Shown here: one piece after another, positions 1 through 12,935 of the stretch
Position numbering within the stretch: the stretch's first letter is position 1
Layout of the letters: each line of letters starts with the position of its first letter
Assembly (NCBI GenBank): GCA_963678705.1
Contig: OY783207.1
Coordinates: forward strand, 2,046,001 to 2,110,000
Reading direction: 5' to 3'
Source: Panorpa germanica
Lineage: Eukaryota; Arthropoda; Insecta; Mecoptera; Panorpidae
DNA length: 64,000 nucleotides
Position numbers and translations under genes: made by a program
Notes under the pieces: generated by a model
Database searches by the model: none
What the model saw: only the letters and a program-made list of their open reading frames with translations
Told to the model about the DNA's origin: nothing

Positions 1-3000
1 TTATGACAAAAAAAATCATACACTTCTTCAGTATTAAATAATATAAGCAAAGCAGGGAAAGTCTGAAAAACCTTATTCACTTATCAATGAAACTAATTTA
101 ATATCTGTATTTTAATACCCATACTTGTGTCTATAAGTTTTAAATTATATACAAATGTTTATAAATGTATATATTGTTTTAAATAATAACTGTTAAAAGT
201 TGATGCATTTAAATATGTATTAATAAATACGTTTGATTCAAATAATAAAATAGCTTTACCAATAATTTGACTTTTCAACTTCAATGCTAAATCAACCCCT
301 GAGTATCTGTTGCATTTGTGAATGTTGATTTTTTATGTATTTATAACATGCAACTTATAAAAGACATTTGTATTCTTATTAGATACACATATAAAAGTGA
401 TATGCAACAAATTAGTTTAAATAATTACAGACACATAAAGTGCAGTGATTTCTTTATTGACATTATCTTTAAATATTTAAGTATATAAGATTGTGTATAT
501 TTTGGTAGTACCTGCAACTTCCAGAAGGTGATGCTTCCTTGTAACTAACTTAATTCTATTCCTAATCTCAGAACCCATCTCTTTCTGAACTGATTATCAT
601 TCCAGTCTTTTGTTCTGAACAGACAGCACCACTACTAAATTTAGTTATTCTAAATTCATAATTATAAATTTATATTCTAAATTAAATACCACATGAACAT
701 AAAAACGTACAATGTTTGTATTTCTTTGAAGAAGGAAGAACCCAAGGCTATTCAAATTACCTTTGTTATAACAAGATCCATAACATCGTTATTTTGACAT
801 GATGTGCTGTAACTTCTAATCACTTAAATTCAGTGAATCAGCCCATGGTACCCCGTGGTAATTGCACTCCGTCAAAAACTGAATATCTCTGCGTTGATGA
901 TTCCATAATGCTTTTTGCTCTAGGATCGAATTGTTGTTATGCCCTATTTATAATTCCCTACGTGATTGGACGGATAATAATAGAATAAACTGAAGGGTCC
1001 CAATATTTGACGCATGACTGGGTATATATTATAGGTAAACTCAATTTGAAGGGTCAGCGCTGACCCAATATTCACAAGAATTTTGTAGGGACCCCGAGGC
1101 CATAAATTGAACGTAATAAACAATATCAAAAAGCAATCTAAAAATAATATATGTAATAAATTGGTGAATCAAATTCTATTTAAATAATATCGTAGATATG
1201 TAAAAGTTGTACCTTAAGATATCCGGGTCGAAGGACCAATGTTTAAAAGGGGATCACCTTTATAACCGATACTTTAGATTGCTTAATACAAATATGACTA
1301 AATATTAGACACAAATCAAAACAACCCTTTATGCTCCAGTAAACTTTCCTTTAATATTTGATTAATGTTCTATTTGCGAGGGTTATTTCGCTTAATATTT
1401 TTAATAATATCAACCCCTTTTCATATTATTTCTATGTGTAACGATAATTTTATATGATATTTATCAGTGTTTGTTATTCAAGTAATAATACAAATATTAG
1501 ACCTAAGTAAACATCACGTGAATCATCATTTGATATCACTCGAACTGTAAACATCTGCAAAGCTTGAGCTCGACTTCAAGCTATAGGTACTCGTGCAGGT
1601 ATAAGTATACGGGGTTGTGTTTGTTTTGTATAAATATTGTATACGGCTGACTAATGCTCGTATATGAAAGGTGAGCTTCTATATTCAATATTAATAAAAC
1701 AAAATATATAACATATAAGCCGATATATCGCAAGTTAATTCTGTAGCATCTCGAAAATCGAACAATCTCACTAATTATATTAAAGCACTGGATCAAAATG
1801 TTCAACTACTCATATTCTTTGTTTATAACTTACTATTATTATTATTATTTACTGCGTTGATTAAACCATTGGCGTACATCTTGCTATCCTTGTCCATTAA
1901 GTCTTGTTCTAGCTCGCATTGTTCGTTTCATAACCATCCAACCTCCAGTTTACACATCACTCACAGCTATCCTCCTGTTGCCTTCAACCGATAATATGAG
2001 TGAAAAGCATCTCCATCCCTCGTTCCCCCTTCCCCGTTGTTTCTTCCCATAGATATTTGGTCATTGTCGTGCCATTGTCCGCCAAACAATTTAATTCAAT
2101 TTCCATGCACAGCGTGGACTCACTTAATGTTGTGACGTATTGTTCACTCGCTCTTTTCATTCCTTCTTAATATGTGTCAGCCATACCGTGCTTACTACAC
2201 CGTTATTTAATGACCACCAGCTGTTTAATTAATCAATAATTAGAAATTTACGGTTTGGAGTTAATTACGCCTGAAAAAAGGCATCTACTATTACTCTAAA
2301 ACGAGCATATCTTGCAAAATGAACAACAATTATATTAGACTTTTAATCATTTATTTATCCTGAACAGAACTCCATCAATTTCCAGATAAACTTTTATAGA
2401 ATTTATCCCACTGACATGTAGGATGTGTAGAAATATTCCAATGAAAAATGTATGTCTTCATCATATAAGAAACAGTTGATTTTATCTTAATAATTAATGT
2501 TTTATCAATAAGTTAGAAAAAAAACTTCTTGGAAGAATTGTTCACAACTATGAAATCATTTGACGTGAAATATGAAATATTTATTTAACTGTGACAATAG
2601 AAAAGTATTTGACAGGTATATATGATAGTGACATAAAGGTCCCAACCATTGTTTACCGTATGGCTTCCCTTCAGTAGTAACATTTCATCATTAATAATAA
2701 AATCAGAACAAGACAATTAATAGCATTTCTCAGAAAAACTACTATTCATTTCTAATTTTACAAAAGTATTTTTTAAAACCACAGTCGTAAAAGAAGTAAG
2801 GTTTCAGAAGTTTATTATCATATTCTCGAACCTTTAAAAATCTGTCTAGACAAGATTCAAACCCAACATTTTAAATATACTCGTAAATAGTTACATCAGT
2901 TTAGCAAGTAATCGCTTAAATACTTTTAGATGTTGGCATGGTTATTCTATTTCTAAGCTTGTGCTTTCAGTTATATGTTGTCAATACTTTAATACCATTT

Positions 3001-4748
3001 CCGAAGTACCGGTACATTACTCGTATACATCTACATCCCCCACCCCGCAGTTCCTAGCACATAGCGCATTTCCATGGAATCACATTACTCCGTTATGTAC
3101 AACCTTTCAGGTCATTGAAATGTACGAATAATAGACTGTTCAATATTAGAGAATATTGAATTGAAATCTGATGTCCGAAGGGATGCCATTTCCACCTTAT
3201 CAAGTTAATGCACTTGACAACTGTACGAGCACCAGACAATTACATTAATGCACTCCACATATCCTGCACAGTTTGCGAGGGAGGGAGGAGCGAAGAGGGA
3301 AGGGGTGGTACGCTTTATGTAATGAGAAAATAATCTAGGTTATATAATAATTGATTTACAATAAAACGCACGAGCACATATGACAGCAGAACATAACTTA
3401 TTGATATCCACCCCTGCGTCTGTACAATCCCTCGCTCCGCGCCCCTTGTCGATCCCACCACAGAACATCCAATCAGTGGTGAACTAGGTGGCTTAAGGGT
3501 ATAACGTAGTGTTGAATAATTTCTAGTTACAACTTATCATAAAATTTAAATATAAAATATTAGTTACTAACCTTGAAAATGCATGTATACCATTTGAGTA
3601 AAATAAGGACTAATATTGAAGTAAAAATCTAGTAATATTTTACGCATTAAGTAAAATTTGTTACTATAACAAATCAAAGTTTTAAATATGATTTATCGAC
3701 ATGTTATAATATTCATAAGCGTGACTAAACACAAAGTTAATTTTGTAATAATATTTGTTTTAACCAACTTAAGAATACTTAAATTTCTGGCGCTCTTCCG
3801 TTATAATAGTGCATCTAATAGTCATAATTAATAAATAACTTTTTATATATAATGATTCTAGGTAAGAATTTAAAATATATGTTCAATAAAATAACCTTTT
3901 TGTAATAGAAAACTTAACTTTATTTTAAAAAGATACAAGCGAATAAAACAAATTATAAAATTACACTTTCTACTGGCACACTATTCCCTTATTAATATTG
4001 GTTCCCACGTTAAAACATTGCAAGTCAAAATTATCACAAAATGACTCCTGTTACATTGAAGCTGTATTAATGAATAAAATGATATACGTATATGCTAAAT
4101 GATATATAAATCAGAATAAGGCCTTAAGGTAGTTATAATAATGCACGCCTGTGATACGAGTGAAATTTAGTCTGGCGGCAGTGCGTTTAATTAATTTTTT
4201 TGAATAGTGAATATACATTAGGTTAATTACCACGTGACAGTTTACCCCTCCCCCCACTTCCATCATTTATAATTGTAACTGTAAACACATTCCCTAAGTT
4301 CAACACTGTAAGTTTTCTTTCTTTATATGATTATATGACACTCTCCCACTTTCATTCTTCGTCTCTGTTCCTCCACATTCTGCAACCACCTTATTTATCC
4401 CAACCCCTAACACAACGTCCCCTAAACTCCTTATCTCACCGGACCAAAAGCCATTTTCCCCCGGCTATGAAATTGGATTCGCCACTTCTACCGCTCTCAT
4501 ATTGCTTTTTCATCACATGCAGGGCATTGAGAAGTAGACTTCAATATTTGTAATATATTTTACTTGTAAAGACTCGTCTACACTAATGCTGTATTTTGCT
4601 ACATCATAAGCAGTTGGAAAATTGCTAAAATAAAGCGTTTTCACTGAAGATTAACTTACTACACCGATTTTTAAATATTTATTTTAGACAATTTGTGTAC
4701 GAATATAATAATTATTAATTATATGAAATATTCACAAAATTATGTAAT
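1..4748. other. AT-rich DNA without recognisable genes
   Basis: No coding region, RNA gene or recognised repeat could be supported. Open frames are short and have no recognisable domain. Contains a short TTA-rich run near 1831-1850, a perfect 16-bp palindrome at 1051-1066 and a purine-rich GC patch near 3276-3310. Confidence 0.5.
1051..1066. repeat. Perfect 16-bp palindrome
   Basis: GGGTCAGCGCTGACCC is its own reverse complement. It stands out in AT-rich surroundings. It could be a dimeric protein-binding site or chance; nothing nearby decides. Confidence 0.5.
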
Positions 4749-5201
4749 AGGCTTGTGTCATATGTTTTAATTTCTATAAAATTGTATTTTTTTTATAAAA
4801 TTGGTTACTAGAACCTCAAATGTACAATTATTTTTTAATTACTCGCGAGATTATTAACAATTAAAATAGTCATTGTGTCTCTTTTAATTATTAAAGGAAT
4901 CCAATTTTATACAACATTCCAAAACATATAAAATCACGTCAGCTAAGATGCCCTCTCTTTTATACGGCAGGGTATAAAGCATGCTTAACGCAGAACCCTT
5001 ATACATATAACAAATAACCGATCATATTACTTAATAGTGCGACATGTTACGTCATAAATATGGCCGACATTTCTAGCGCTAAAACTACAATTCGAATTTT
5101 TAATTGCTATATCTTCGTCAACATTTAGATATTTAATAAAATAAAAACGCCAATATACATTTATTAACATATATTTAAATCAACAATTAAAAAATTCGAG
5201 T
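4749..5201 (-). mobile_element. AT-duplicating MITE family copy, long-middle subtype, 3' end decayed
   Basis: The left end (AGGCTTGTGTC, preceded by AT) and interior match seven other copies in this window. The body shares the middle block 'acgtcagctaagatgcc' only with the outer copy at 38556-41282. The far end loses similarity at about 5200, so that terminus is missing or diverged. This copy carries the uninterrupted sequence around 5083 (CTACAATTCGAA) into which another copy inserted at 40711-41225, so it serves as the empty-site reference. No coding capacity. Confidence 0.8.
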
Positions 5202-6277
5202 TTTAGAAAAGAACTTAAAGATTAGTTGTTTTGATAATGTAGAATGTTGCATAAGTGTAGACGCTACTTAACATTCATCTAATAAAGGCTCTGGATGTAT
5301 ACGGCACACAATAAGAAGGATCTATAAGATATGTTTTTGTCATGTTTTCGTTGATATCATTGTGTAAGGAAAATGTCACGTTAATAGTTTTATTTTTTTG
5401 TTCTTACTTATTATATTTTTTACTGGATTAGCTGTGTTTTGTGAGAGCTGTACGTAAAATATATATAAATGGTTGATTAAATTACATAACCTTTGATATT
5501 TGATATTTACAAAGATAAACTGAAAGAAAATACATGAAATAATATACGTTTGTTTTTTCTTTTCTGAAACATACTTAATATCTCTCAGAGATGTTCATAT
5601 TTTTTTATTTTTGAATATTCTGATATTAGATTTCTCAAATATTTTATTTTCTCTTTATTACCAAAGGGGCGGGTGGTGGAGACGGTGGAGCGGGGTGGTT
5701 TGTTGAAGTTGCCTTGCGCCCTCTGTGATTCGATTATTCAAATGTTATGTTATCCGTTTTTCAAAATTGATATAAAATACTATATTGACTCCATTAGGTA
5801 TTTGCATAATTTTGTAATCTGCAAAAATTGAACGTGCTCTTCATTATTTAAATAAAAGATGAAGTATTCATTTCGAGGTAAACATTGTGAAATATTTGAT
5901 GAAACATTGACATTCCGGTGACGGGACTCTATGGATGATTGATTTCTTTATTCATTTTATACGAGCTTTGATTATATTATAAATCCACAAATTCCTAAAC
6001 TTACTTTTAAAACCTGAAAATAAGTTTTACATCAAAAAACATGTCATGGTACAATGGGGTTTGAAAGTTTTTTGTATATGCCTAGTAAGAGTATGACAAT
6101 TGTAGCTAAAATGAAAATTATTTAGTTTATATCTGTGCTAGAAGAGTTGTTATATATACAAAACCGTAACTGCAGAGTTTAAATCAAATTTATTTGAGTG
6201 CATCAGTACTAAACAATATATACATTTATAAACATTTATAATACATAATTTATAGTCTGTAAATAGTAATAGTATAA

Positions 6278-6962
6278 GGGCCTTATTCTGTAACTTTTGA
6301 AAAAATCGACCTTATTTTTTCAGCGGTGGAAATATATTTCTTCATCGACAGAATAAGGTCACTGTATTTAAAATATCTCAAGTGGTATTATGTATGCAAA
6401 ATTTTCCACCGTTCTTATAATGTACAGCGGTGAAAGAGTATAAACTGGTATTGATGATATTTGACCAATCACGACAAAGTATTAAATAGAAAAAATAGAA
6501 AATATTTTAAATGACAGTTGTTTATATAATTCCTACATGTCAAAATCTATTAAAAAAAAGTCAATATGGCATCTACGAAAAGGAAAACGGGAAAATCAGT
6601 GGGGAAATAATTATTATAAATAGAATTTTAAATGGCAATGCACAATTTATTTAAAAAAAGCATTCAGCTGAAGCAATAATTGGCAAACAACATAACCTCA
6701 CTTTCTGATATATTTATATATTCATATGTATACATATTATTATATCTATATGGATAGATTGTAATATTCTGGGATGTCAATAAAAAAAATAAAAAATATA
6801 TGTATACATATAAATACTAACTTATTTTCTATTTTTTCGTAGAATCCTCCAACTACAGCAAATTATTGTTCAAATTGTTTGACAGTTCTCAAAAATACAG
6901 CGATGAAAAATTTTAAAGTCTTTTTTAAGTAAGTTTTTTTTCCAGCTTACAGAATAAGGCAC
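6278..6962. mobile_element. PIF/Harbinger-like MITE with TAA target duplication
   Basis: The termini GGGCCTTATTCTGTAA and TTACAGAATAAGGCAC form an inverted repeat with one mismatch, flanked by TAA at 6275-6277 and 6963-6965. The related LINE tail at 26.7 kb continues straight across this site, showing the unfilled form. A 3-bp T(A/T)A duplication with GGGCC-type ends is characteristic of PIF/Harbinger elements. A 14-codon ATG frame rich in Lys (6566-6610) may be a leftover of a parental ORF. No transposase is present. Confidence 0.8.
6566..6610 (+). pseudogene. Tiny basic ORF inside the Harbinger-like MITE
   Basis: Fourteen codons beginning MASTKRKTGK, then a stop. The basic start resembles the N-terminus of a small DNA-binding protein such as the Myb-like partner encoded by full Harbinger elements, but this is too short to assign. 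Likely a decayed start of a parental gene, or chance. Confidence 0.2.
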
Positions 6963-7261
6963 TAAGTGTTTAAAATATAGAGATTAAATTAGATTCATTG
7001 ATAAAATCAATTTGGTTTTTTCTTTGCATCCAAATATCTGCTTATAGTCTTCAGGCATATTACAGTTTTGTCTGTGCGATGAGTACTTGGAGCATTGCAG
7101 AATAATATGCTTTACTGTGGGTAGCTTGTTACATTGTTCACATATTGCTTGTGGTTCTCTTTCAAATAAGTAGGCATTAGTTTATATAGTACTGCTTCCA
7201 GCCTTCTATTTAGTCCGAAAGGTAACTGGATTCAAGCTTTTAATAACACATTTTTTATCCT

Positions 7262-8086
7262 AATCACTGTACGTAAATGTACATGCAGCTAGACAATGTT
7301 TCTAAAACTTTACTACTGAAAGAAACTCCAAATAATACTTATTGAAAATATATAGCAATAATTCACACAACTGTTCTATAAACTTGTATACTTAAATAAA
7401 AGCTGTTAGGAAAATTAATCATTTTTATTATAACGAACAAATTTGCGATCCACATCCAATTAAACTCTTCCTTCCCCTCCTACTCCTACTCCTACTTTCA
7501 CTCGTCCTCCTACTAAACCATTGACATTCTAGTAATAAAGCAGAGAAGTTTAACACTTACAACATTTCGGAAAAGTTATTTGAATAAATTTTACCCATTA
7601 TTAAACTGCCAAGGGAAAGTTAAAAGTTTGGAAACATTCTTCAATAACAGGTAGTTCGAAAGACGAATTATAATTTGAATACAGAGAAGGCGTTTAAGAA
7701 AGTTTGTACATCGATTGTTGATGCTCGGGGATAACAGATACCGGATACTGTATTCATTGATTGGGGGGTGCAAAACGGTGCTGCAACAAGTGACGTGAGC
7801 AAGAGGGCGTTAGGACGTTTAAACTTTATAATACATTATAAAATATATAATCGTTTATAGAACTATTTTAAAAACCATAATAATTTTAAGAATATTGCTA
7901 TTAAATCAGGCGTAGTATGTCCCCTATCTGTGTGTTTTTCTTGTTGCCAATAATTCATGGGTTATGTATCCTTATGAAATATTTATACCCGAAATTCTTT
8001 ACTTTTCTTAAATTTGTTTATATTGCAATCGTGCAGATATTACTGAAATTTTATTTACATGGTATATGTCCAGTAACAACCATAGC
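7262..8086. other. Non-coding AT-rich spacer
   Basis: No domain-bearing frame or recognised repeat. Open frames at 7591-7773 (minus) and 7917-8120 (plus) are low complexity and are not supported as genes. Confidence 0.5.
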
Positions 8087-8600
8087 AAGGTTTCAACTTT
8101 TGTTTTCATTTTTTTTTTAAATTTATTTATATTATTGTACAACATATTAAGTTTATTGTGTAAAAATTTGAAGTCAATTGGAGTAAAACTGTCGGAGATA
8201 TAGAGTTTTAAGTCTTCACCTCTCTGGTCTGGTTTCGTGTTACTTTGAAACTTTTAAATGCGGTTTCTCACACATAGCTTTTTCAGTGTCGGTGTCCTCT
8301 CTAGCTCAAAATCTACTGGACCGATTCTTTTGAAATTTTACTTGCTGAAACTTATCAACTAATGAAATCATTTTAGTTTTTCGATTTCAGAAAATCCAGT
8401 GATAAGTTATGAGTGGTACCGAAATGTTACATTTTTCTGTGACGTGTGCGGAGATTCGCTGTCAATGCCTCATTTCTTGATATTTATTTATGAAAATTTC
8501 ACAAAGTATTCTTTAAATGTTATTTTATCATGTAGTAATTATAGAAATAATTATATATAAACTGTGTCGTCAAGAAACATTATCGAAAATATAAGTAAAA
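8087..8600 (+). repeat. Dispersed repeat, hairpin-lacking copy (family of 53.6, 57.9 and 62.5 kb)
   Basis: Begins AAGGTTTCAAC and ends near the block 'cattatcgaaaatat', both shared with three other copies. Compared with 62.5-63.1 kb it lacks the roughly 170-bp central segment bounded by inverted AGGTAACGCTGTCGAG: here 'aaattttac' runs directly into 'ttgctgaaactt'. It may be the pre-insertion form or a deletion. Non-coding. Confidence 0.75.
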
Positions 8601-9550
8601 CTTGAACATATAAAGTTTTGTGCTTTAAAATATTACAACAACTGAGCGCCTAATATGCATACTACATCAATATCATATTTTATTAATAATCTGGTTTCCT
8701 CTTTTCACGGAATCCGTTCCCTCAACAGCCCCAACAAGCGATTCACTCTTGTCACGATAACTGATATTAATTGGCACAACTCATGTTAACCATTATAGGA
8801 CGGAACGGATCGGCGTTCCAGTTTCCCGTTCCCCACCCGTCACTTTAAACGCATATTACATCTCATGAATTATTCATTTTAATTCTATTTTATTCACTTT
8901 TAAATATATTTTGTCGTTTCAACACTCAAACGTATTAGATTTTATACTGCATGCTTACGTATTCTATATCCTTTGTGCTATCGGCGGGTGGAGTGGGGTA
9001 GAAGAGGGTGCAGGGATAGGATTTCTTGTATTTGTGTTTAAAATAACGATACAGAATTCAGACCGAAGACGAAACGTAGCGGATTCTTACCGTTTTGTCG
9101 AGTCATTTTGCAAAGATGTTTAGAAAATTGTTGAAGGATATAAACAGAATATAAACAGACTGGTGCTACAATTTTGCAACGGTAACTGAACATTTTCTAC
9201 AAAATGATGCACCCCCTCTTCTCCCCCCACTTCATGTCTTCTGTCTGCAGTACAATATTCAAAATCAGAAATGATAAACCAAAACAATTCAAGCTGAAAG
9301 GCGATACGTAATAAATAAAATACATAAAACAATTATTCAACTTTATTGAACCCTGCAATGTAATCTCTAATTTATTATTTGTTTTATTTTAAACAATGTT
9401 ATAAAAATAATTTTAAATTAAATTACCTCTAATTATACTCATAAATTAAAAGTTATTTATAAAATGTTTAAAATGTCATTTTGCATTTATATTTTTAGAT
9501 CTTGAACATTTTAAAAATTAAATGAAAGAATGCATATACACATAAATATA
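8601..9550. other. Spacer without recognised genes
   Basis: Two 70-codon frames meet tail to tail at 9120-9123, but neither shows a domain or compositional sign of coding. A GC-rich patch at 8985-9025 is noted. Nothing further can be supported. Confidence 0.45.
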
Positions 9551-10070
9551 TATAAGACAATTTCTCCAATGTTATTACGAATTGTAAATTTTTAATGAAT
9601 CTTATGTGTTGCTCTGAAAAAAAAAACTTTTATTTTAGTAATTTACATACACATTATAATAATTGCACTGTTTAACTTGAATGAAATGATACTATCCTAC
9701 CTGAAAACAAAGAAATGACATTTAAAGTTTATTATTTAAATTATCCATTCCTTTTTTATGTAATTTTATAATAACTTATTAACGTGCACAGTGAGTTCTG
9801 TCAACTCCAAATACCAAGCTGTGTTGGCCGTTATTCCTCACAACATCATCTATAGAGTACATGAGTATATGGTCACTGTTTTAGCGACAGACGAGCTTTG
9901 TACCAATTAAAGAAATATAATTTCTTAACATATGTATATACATAATCAATTTAACTTGATAACAACCAAACCTAGAAATTTATAACTATGGTTCGGGGAT
10001 TGAACCCGAAGGCATAGCAGAGACATCTATCAATGCTCTCGCGAACTGTGTCGTCGCCTTAAGGGCGTTC
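9551..10070 (-). repeat. SINE-like dispersed repeat with a tRNA-type B box
   Basis: The body (9551-9935) recurs at 30611-31225, 32709-33150 and 62341-62470. On the minus strand the head carries GGTTCAATCCC, a match to the RNA polymerase III B-box pattern GGTTCRANNCC, around 9988-10005. The copy at 33.1 kb has GGTTCGATC in the equivalent place. This suggests a tRNA-derived SINE reading right to left. A convincing A box was not found, so the class is inferred. Confidence 0.5.
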
Positions 10071-11162
10071 GCACATGAGGCGACTGATTGCAAGCCTTAG
10101 CCCCGAATCTGCCCGAACCGAATGAGAATGGAACTGTGTTGTTAGTGAGAGAGCGAACGTGTATACGATTGAGACAAAACACACGGCACGAACGAAACTA
10201 AAATGGTTTGAACTAAGTTTTCAGCGACTCTGTTCCTCGGTCGCAGGGCCAAGCTTTTGCATGCTTTTGATGGTGACATCATGAACAAAAGTATTTAAAT
10301 ACATACATACATACAAATACGACACAATAAAATCCCGTATTATGCTATTGTTAAAAATTCTATAGAGTCACGAAACACGGCATGACTAGTTTGTTAAACA
10401 AACATACGCGTTCTTGATGAGCAAATAATTTCAAGATAACAAAATTTTGTACAAAAATAAATGCTTTCAGCATAAATGTCGATATTCACAGGCTTTTCAT
10501 AGACCAAGAAACTCTTCTAAAACTGTACGCCTCGTCATAGAAATTGTGAATGGCAGCAGAAGGTTTATTGATCACGATAAACTTATAATCTAACTCTTCC
10601 ATATGTTTTTATGGCGTCACAGATTGTACATCCTTCGTTTAACTCCTTCCACGGTGACGTTTGATATATGTCCACCATACCATAGACCATACACGAGTAT
10701 GAGACACTTCGACTTCATATCTGCACTCCTAGCTTTATGTCTATATGTTCATCCATACGATATATATATCTATATGTAAGATTGCTCCATTCACTCTTGC
10801 GTTATATGCCATAAAAAACAATTCGCTCGCTAAAATAATAGAAAAATAAAACTGATAAAAATATTAATTATATTTATTTTATGAAATGTTAAGTATAAAT
10901 ATTTAATTATCTATTAGTTTTATAAATTGAACAATGTGTCATAAAATACAATATAGTGGAACACAAAAGCTTTATTATTAGAAAGGTAGCTAAATGGAAA
11001 TAGTTTTTACGATTTTAATGCACTTATTACTGAGCGGGTAAAACATTATATAAATTTATTTTTAAATAGTTTGTTACTAACAGTTTTGTAAAGGTAAGCG
11101 TTTGATTTATTGTAGGAGTCGTGGAAGAGAGAGGAAGCGGGAGGGAAATCGTTTGCGGTTTA
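10071..11162. other. Non-coding spacer
   Basis: AT-rich DNA with a short (CATA)n run near 10297-10313 and a (TA)n-rich patch near 10757-10775. No gene or recognised repeat. Confidence 0.5.
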
Positions 11163-11853
11163 GGCCTGTCGCAGTATGGCACCGTATTTAAGCGACGGCG
11201 AATTCGGACGTAAATCGGCGGGTTGGATGAGCGTCTTCTATTATCAAAAAAATCGACTGTGTGTGTCACAATACATACAGACCACTTACCGATCTACAGT
11301 ACTCTAAGCAACTTGTGCACCGTAAGGGGTGTATTGGAGTTGTTTTGCATTAATATATTTTATCATGAGAGCAAACTTTTACTTTAATTTTTATCGATAC
11401 ACCACTGGTATTAAAGAGACTTTAGCATTTATTATATATCTGAGTTCTCGTTGGTGTGAATTTTAATTTAGTTCTATCGTATTTGTTTGGTGATTTGTAT
11501 AAACTGAAGTATCTTGAACATACTCGTTCACAAAGCGATGTCGCCGACAGATCCCCAATGAACCGGATTGAAGATTTACATCGCGTTCTTAGGTATCCCC
11601 TCCAGTCTGAGGCAGCTGTTTGCATTTACAAAGGTTCGGATAGGTTAGCGTTGTAGTGGTGGTAACGCTTGGTTAAAATTCGCCTTTATACGGTTCTAAT
11701 GTGAGATGTAGGTGCCGCCCGTATTCGGACGGCTTTGTAGCTTGCAGTGTGAGACGTCTCATTACATTTACAGGGTTCGGATAGGTAAAGCGTAGTGCCG
11801 CGTATACGTCCGGCCGAAATTCGTCGAATTACGGTGCCATACTGAGACAGGCC
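11163..11853. mobile_element. DNA transposon or MITE with long inverted termini (GGCCTGTC family)
   Basis: The left end GGCCTGTCGCAGTATGGCAC is mirrored at the right end by GTGCCATACTGAGACAGGCC (11834-11853), and similarity continues inward for about 35 bp. The body is GC-richer than its surroundings and contains repeated 'gggttcggatagg'-type segments. A partial relative lies at 57158-57330. No transposase domain was seen in the short frames inside. Flanks (TTA left, TGC right) give no clean target duplication, so the superfamily is open; GGCC ends hint at PIF/Harbinger. Confidence 0.7.
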
Positions 11854-12686
11854 TGCTTAATACTGCTAAATATTTAGAAGGATTTGCTTGGAAGAAAACT
11901 TTATCTTAGATACCCAATCTCAGTTGCTGTCTCAGAAAACTTCTCAGAGAGATTCTCTCTAACTTAAAGAAGAGACAGATGATGGAACAATTAGTGAGAG
12001 ACTAAATAAATCAAAGTATTAGTTGCATTTTAAGTTCATTTTAAATCAAGTAACATACAGAAAATGATTAAACCGTACCGCTAGTAACAGTATATTTGCA
12101 TCTCACTGGCTTGTAAATAAAGTTAATCTGAGAGAAATCTGATATTGCAGAGATAAAAAATTATTTATCTAACCACTGCAAACACTTGACGATTTTTTAT
12201 GAGAAAAAACAAAAAACGAAAAAACCTAGAAACAAAATATGATTGTGTTGCAACGATAATAACGCTTTCAACCCCATTCCTTTAAAAACCTCCCCTAGTC
12301 CATGAGATCGCGAAATATGAAATGCGAACAAAATTAACTGAAAATAGAGAAGTCAGATAAAAGAAATATGGGAAATGTCACGCGATAAATATCGAGTAAA
12401 TTAGACTGGTTTCAAAATCAAGGACTGTCACAGAATGCGACAAAAAGCGAGAAAGGGCTGCTTTTTTTACCATCCTTAATTTTTAAAATTTATGCCTTTA
12501 TTTTTAAAAAAATGCAAGGCGGCTAGAGCGATTATTTTATAAAATCTTAGTACCTGTGGGTTCTAAGATGAAAGTAGTTATTATCAATATGATAGTGAAC
12601 TCAATTTCCTAAAATTTCTCTATACAACACATTTTTCTACATGTGATAGATGTTCAGATACATCGCAGGAAGGGCATCTAACACAT
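11854..12686. other. Non-coding spacer
   Basis: AT-rich, with no domain-bearing frame and no repeat recognised. Confidence 0.5.
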
Positions 12687-12935
12687 CACTCAATAAGTTC
12701 GTAGGATGACTTATAAATGACAAATCCATACGATTTTTAGATACTACTAACTTTCAAACGATATGTGTCAAAATTTCATGACCTTGTGACCATTAGTTTA
12801 GGAATTACAGCGATTTAAGTGAAGCTACTTTTCTAAAATTTAAAACAATGGAAAAATTTGGATTTCGTGTGTTGATAAATAGTTGCTTATTAATGGGAAA
12901 AAATGCATTTGTATTTTAAATAGCATTTATACAAG
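12687..12935 (+). pseudogene. Mariner-like element remnant, 5' end
   Basis: The 5' non-coding part (CACTCAATAAGTTCGTAGGA onward) is shared with 19142-19390 and, inverted, with 35144-35296 and 52150-52235. The start of a transposase-like frame at 12848 reads MEKFGFRVLI, similar to the MEK-x-EFR-type N-terminus of insect mariner transposases, but it stops after about 23 codons. The catalytic region is absent. Confidence 0.65.

Larger units (their letters stand above)
6188..7260 (-). pseudogene. LINE ORF2 C-terminal remnant (jockey/I-like), split by a MITE
   Basis: Read on the minus strand from about 7190 to 6970, the sequence encodes a decayed reverse-transcriptase tail with the pattern CEQC...VKHIILQC, the Cys/His cluster found at the C-terminus of jockey/I-type LINE ORF2 proteins. 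An 'RRLEAVLYKL'-like segment lies just upstream in a broken frame. The part at 6188-6277 and 6963-7190 recurs at 26669-26950, where it is not interrupted. The Harbinger-like MITE 6278-6962 sits in its 3' non-coding end. No intact frame remains. The family is known to retrotranspose by target-primed reverse transcription; this copy cannot. Confidence 0.7.

Noticed and set aside
9987..10010. Functional tRNA gene
   Set aside because: Only a B-box-like T arm is present; no complete cloverleaf or A box was found, and the context is a dispersed repeat.
11422..11656. Overlapping 66/67-codon frames
   Set aside because: They lie on opposite strands over the same bases inside a TIR element and neither resembles a transposase.
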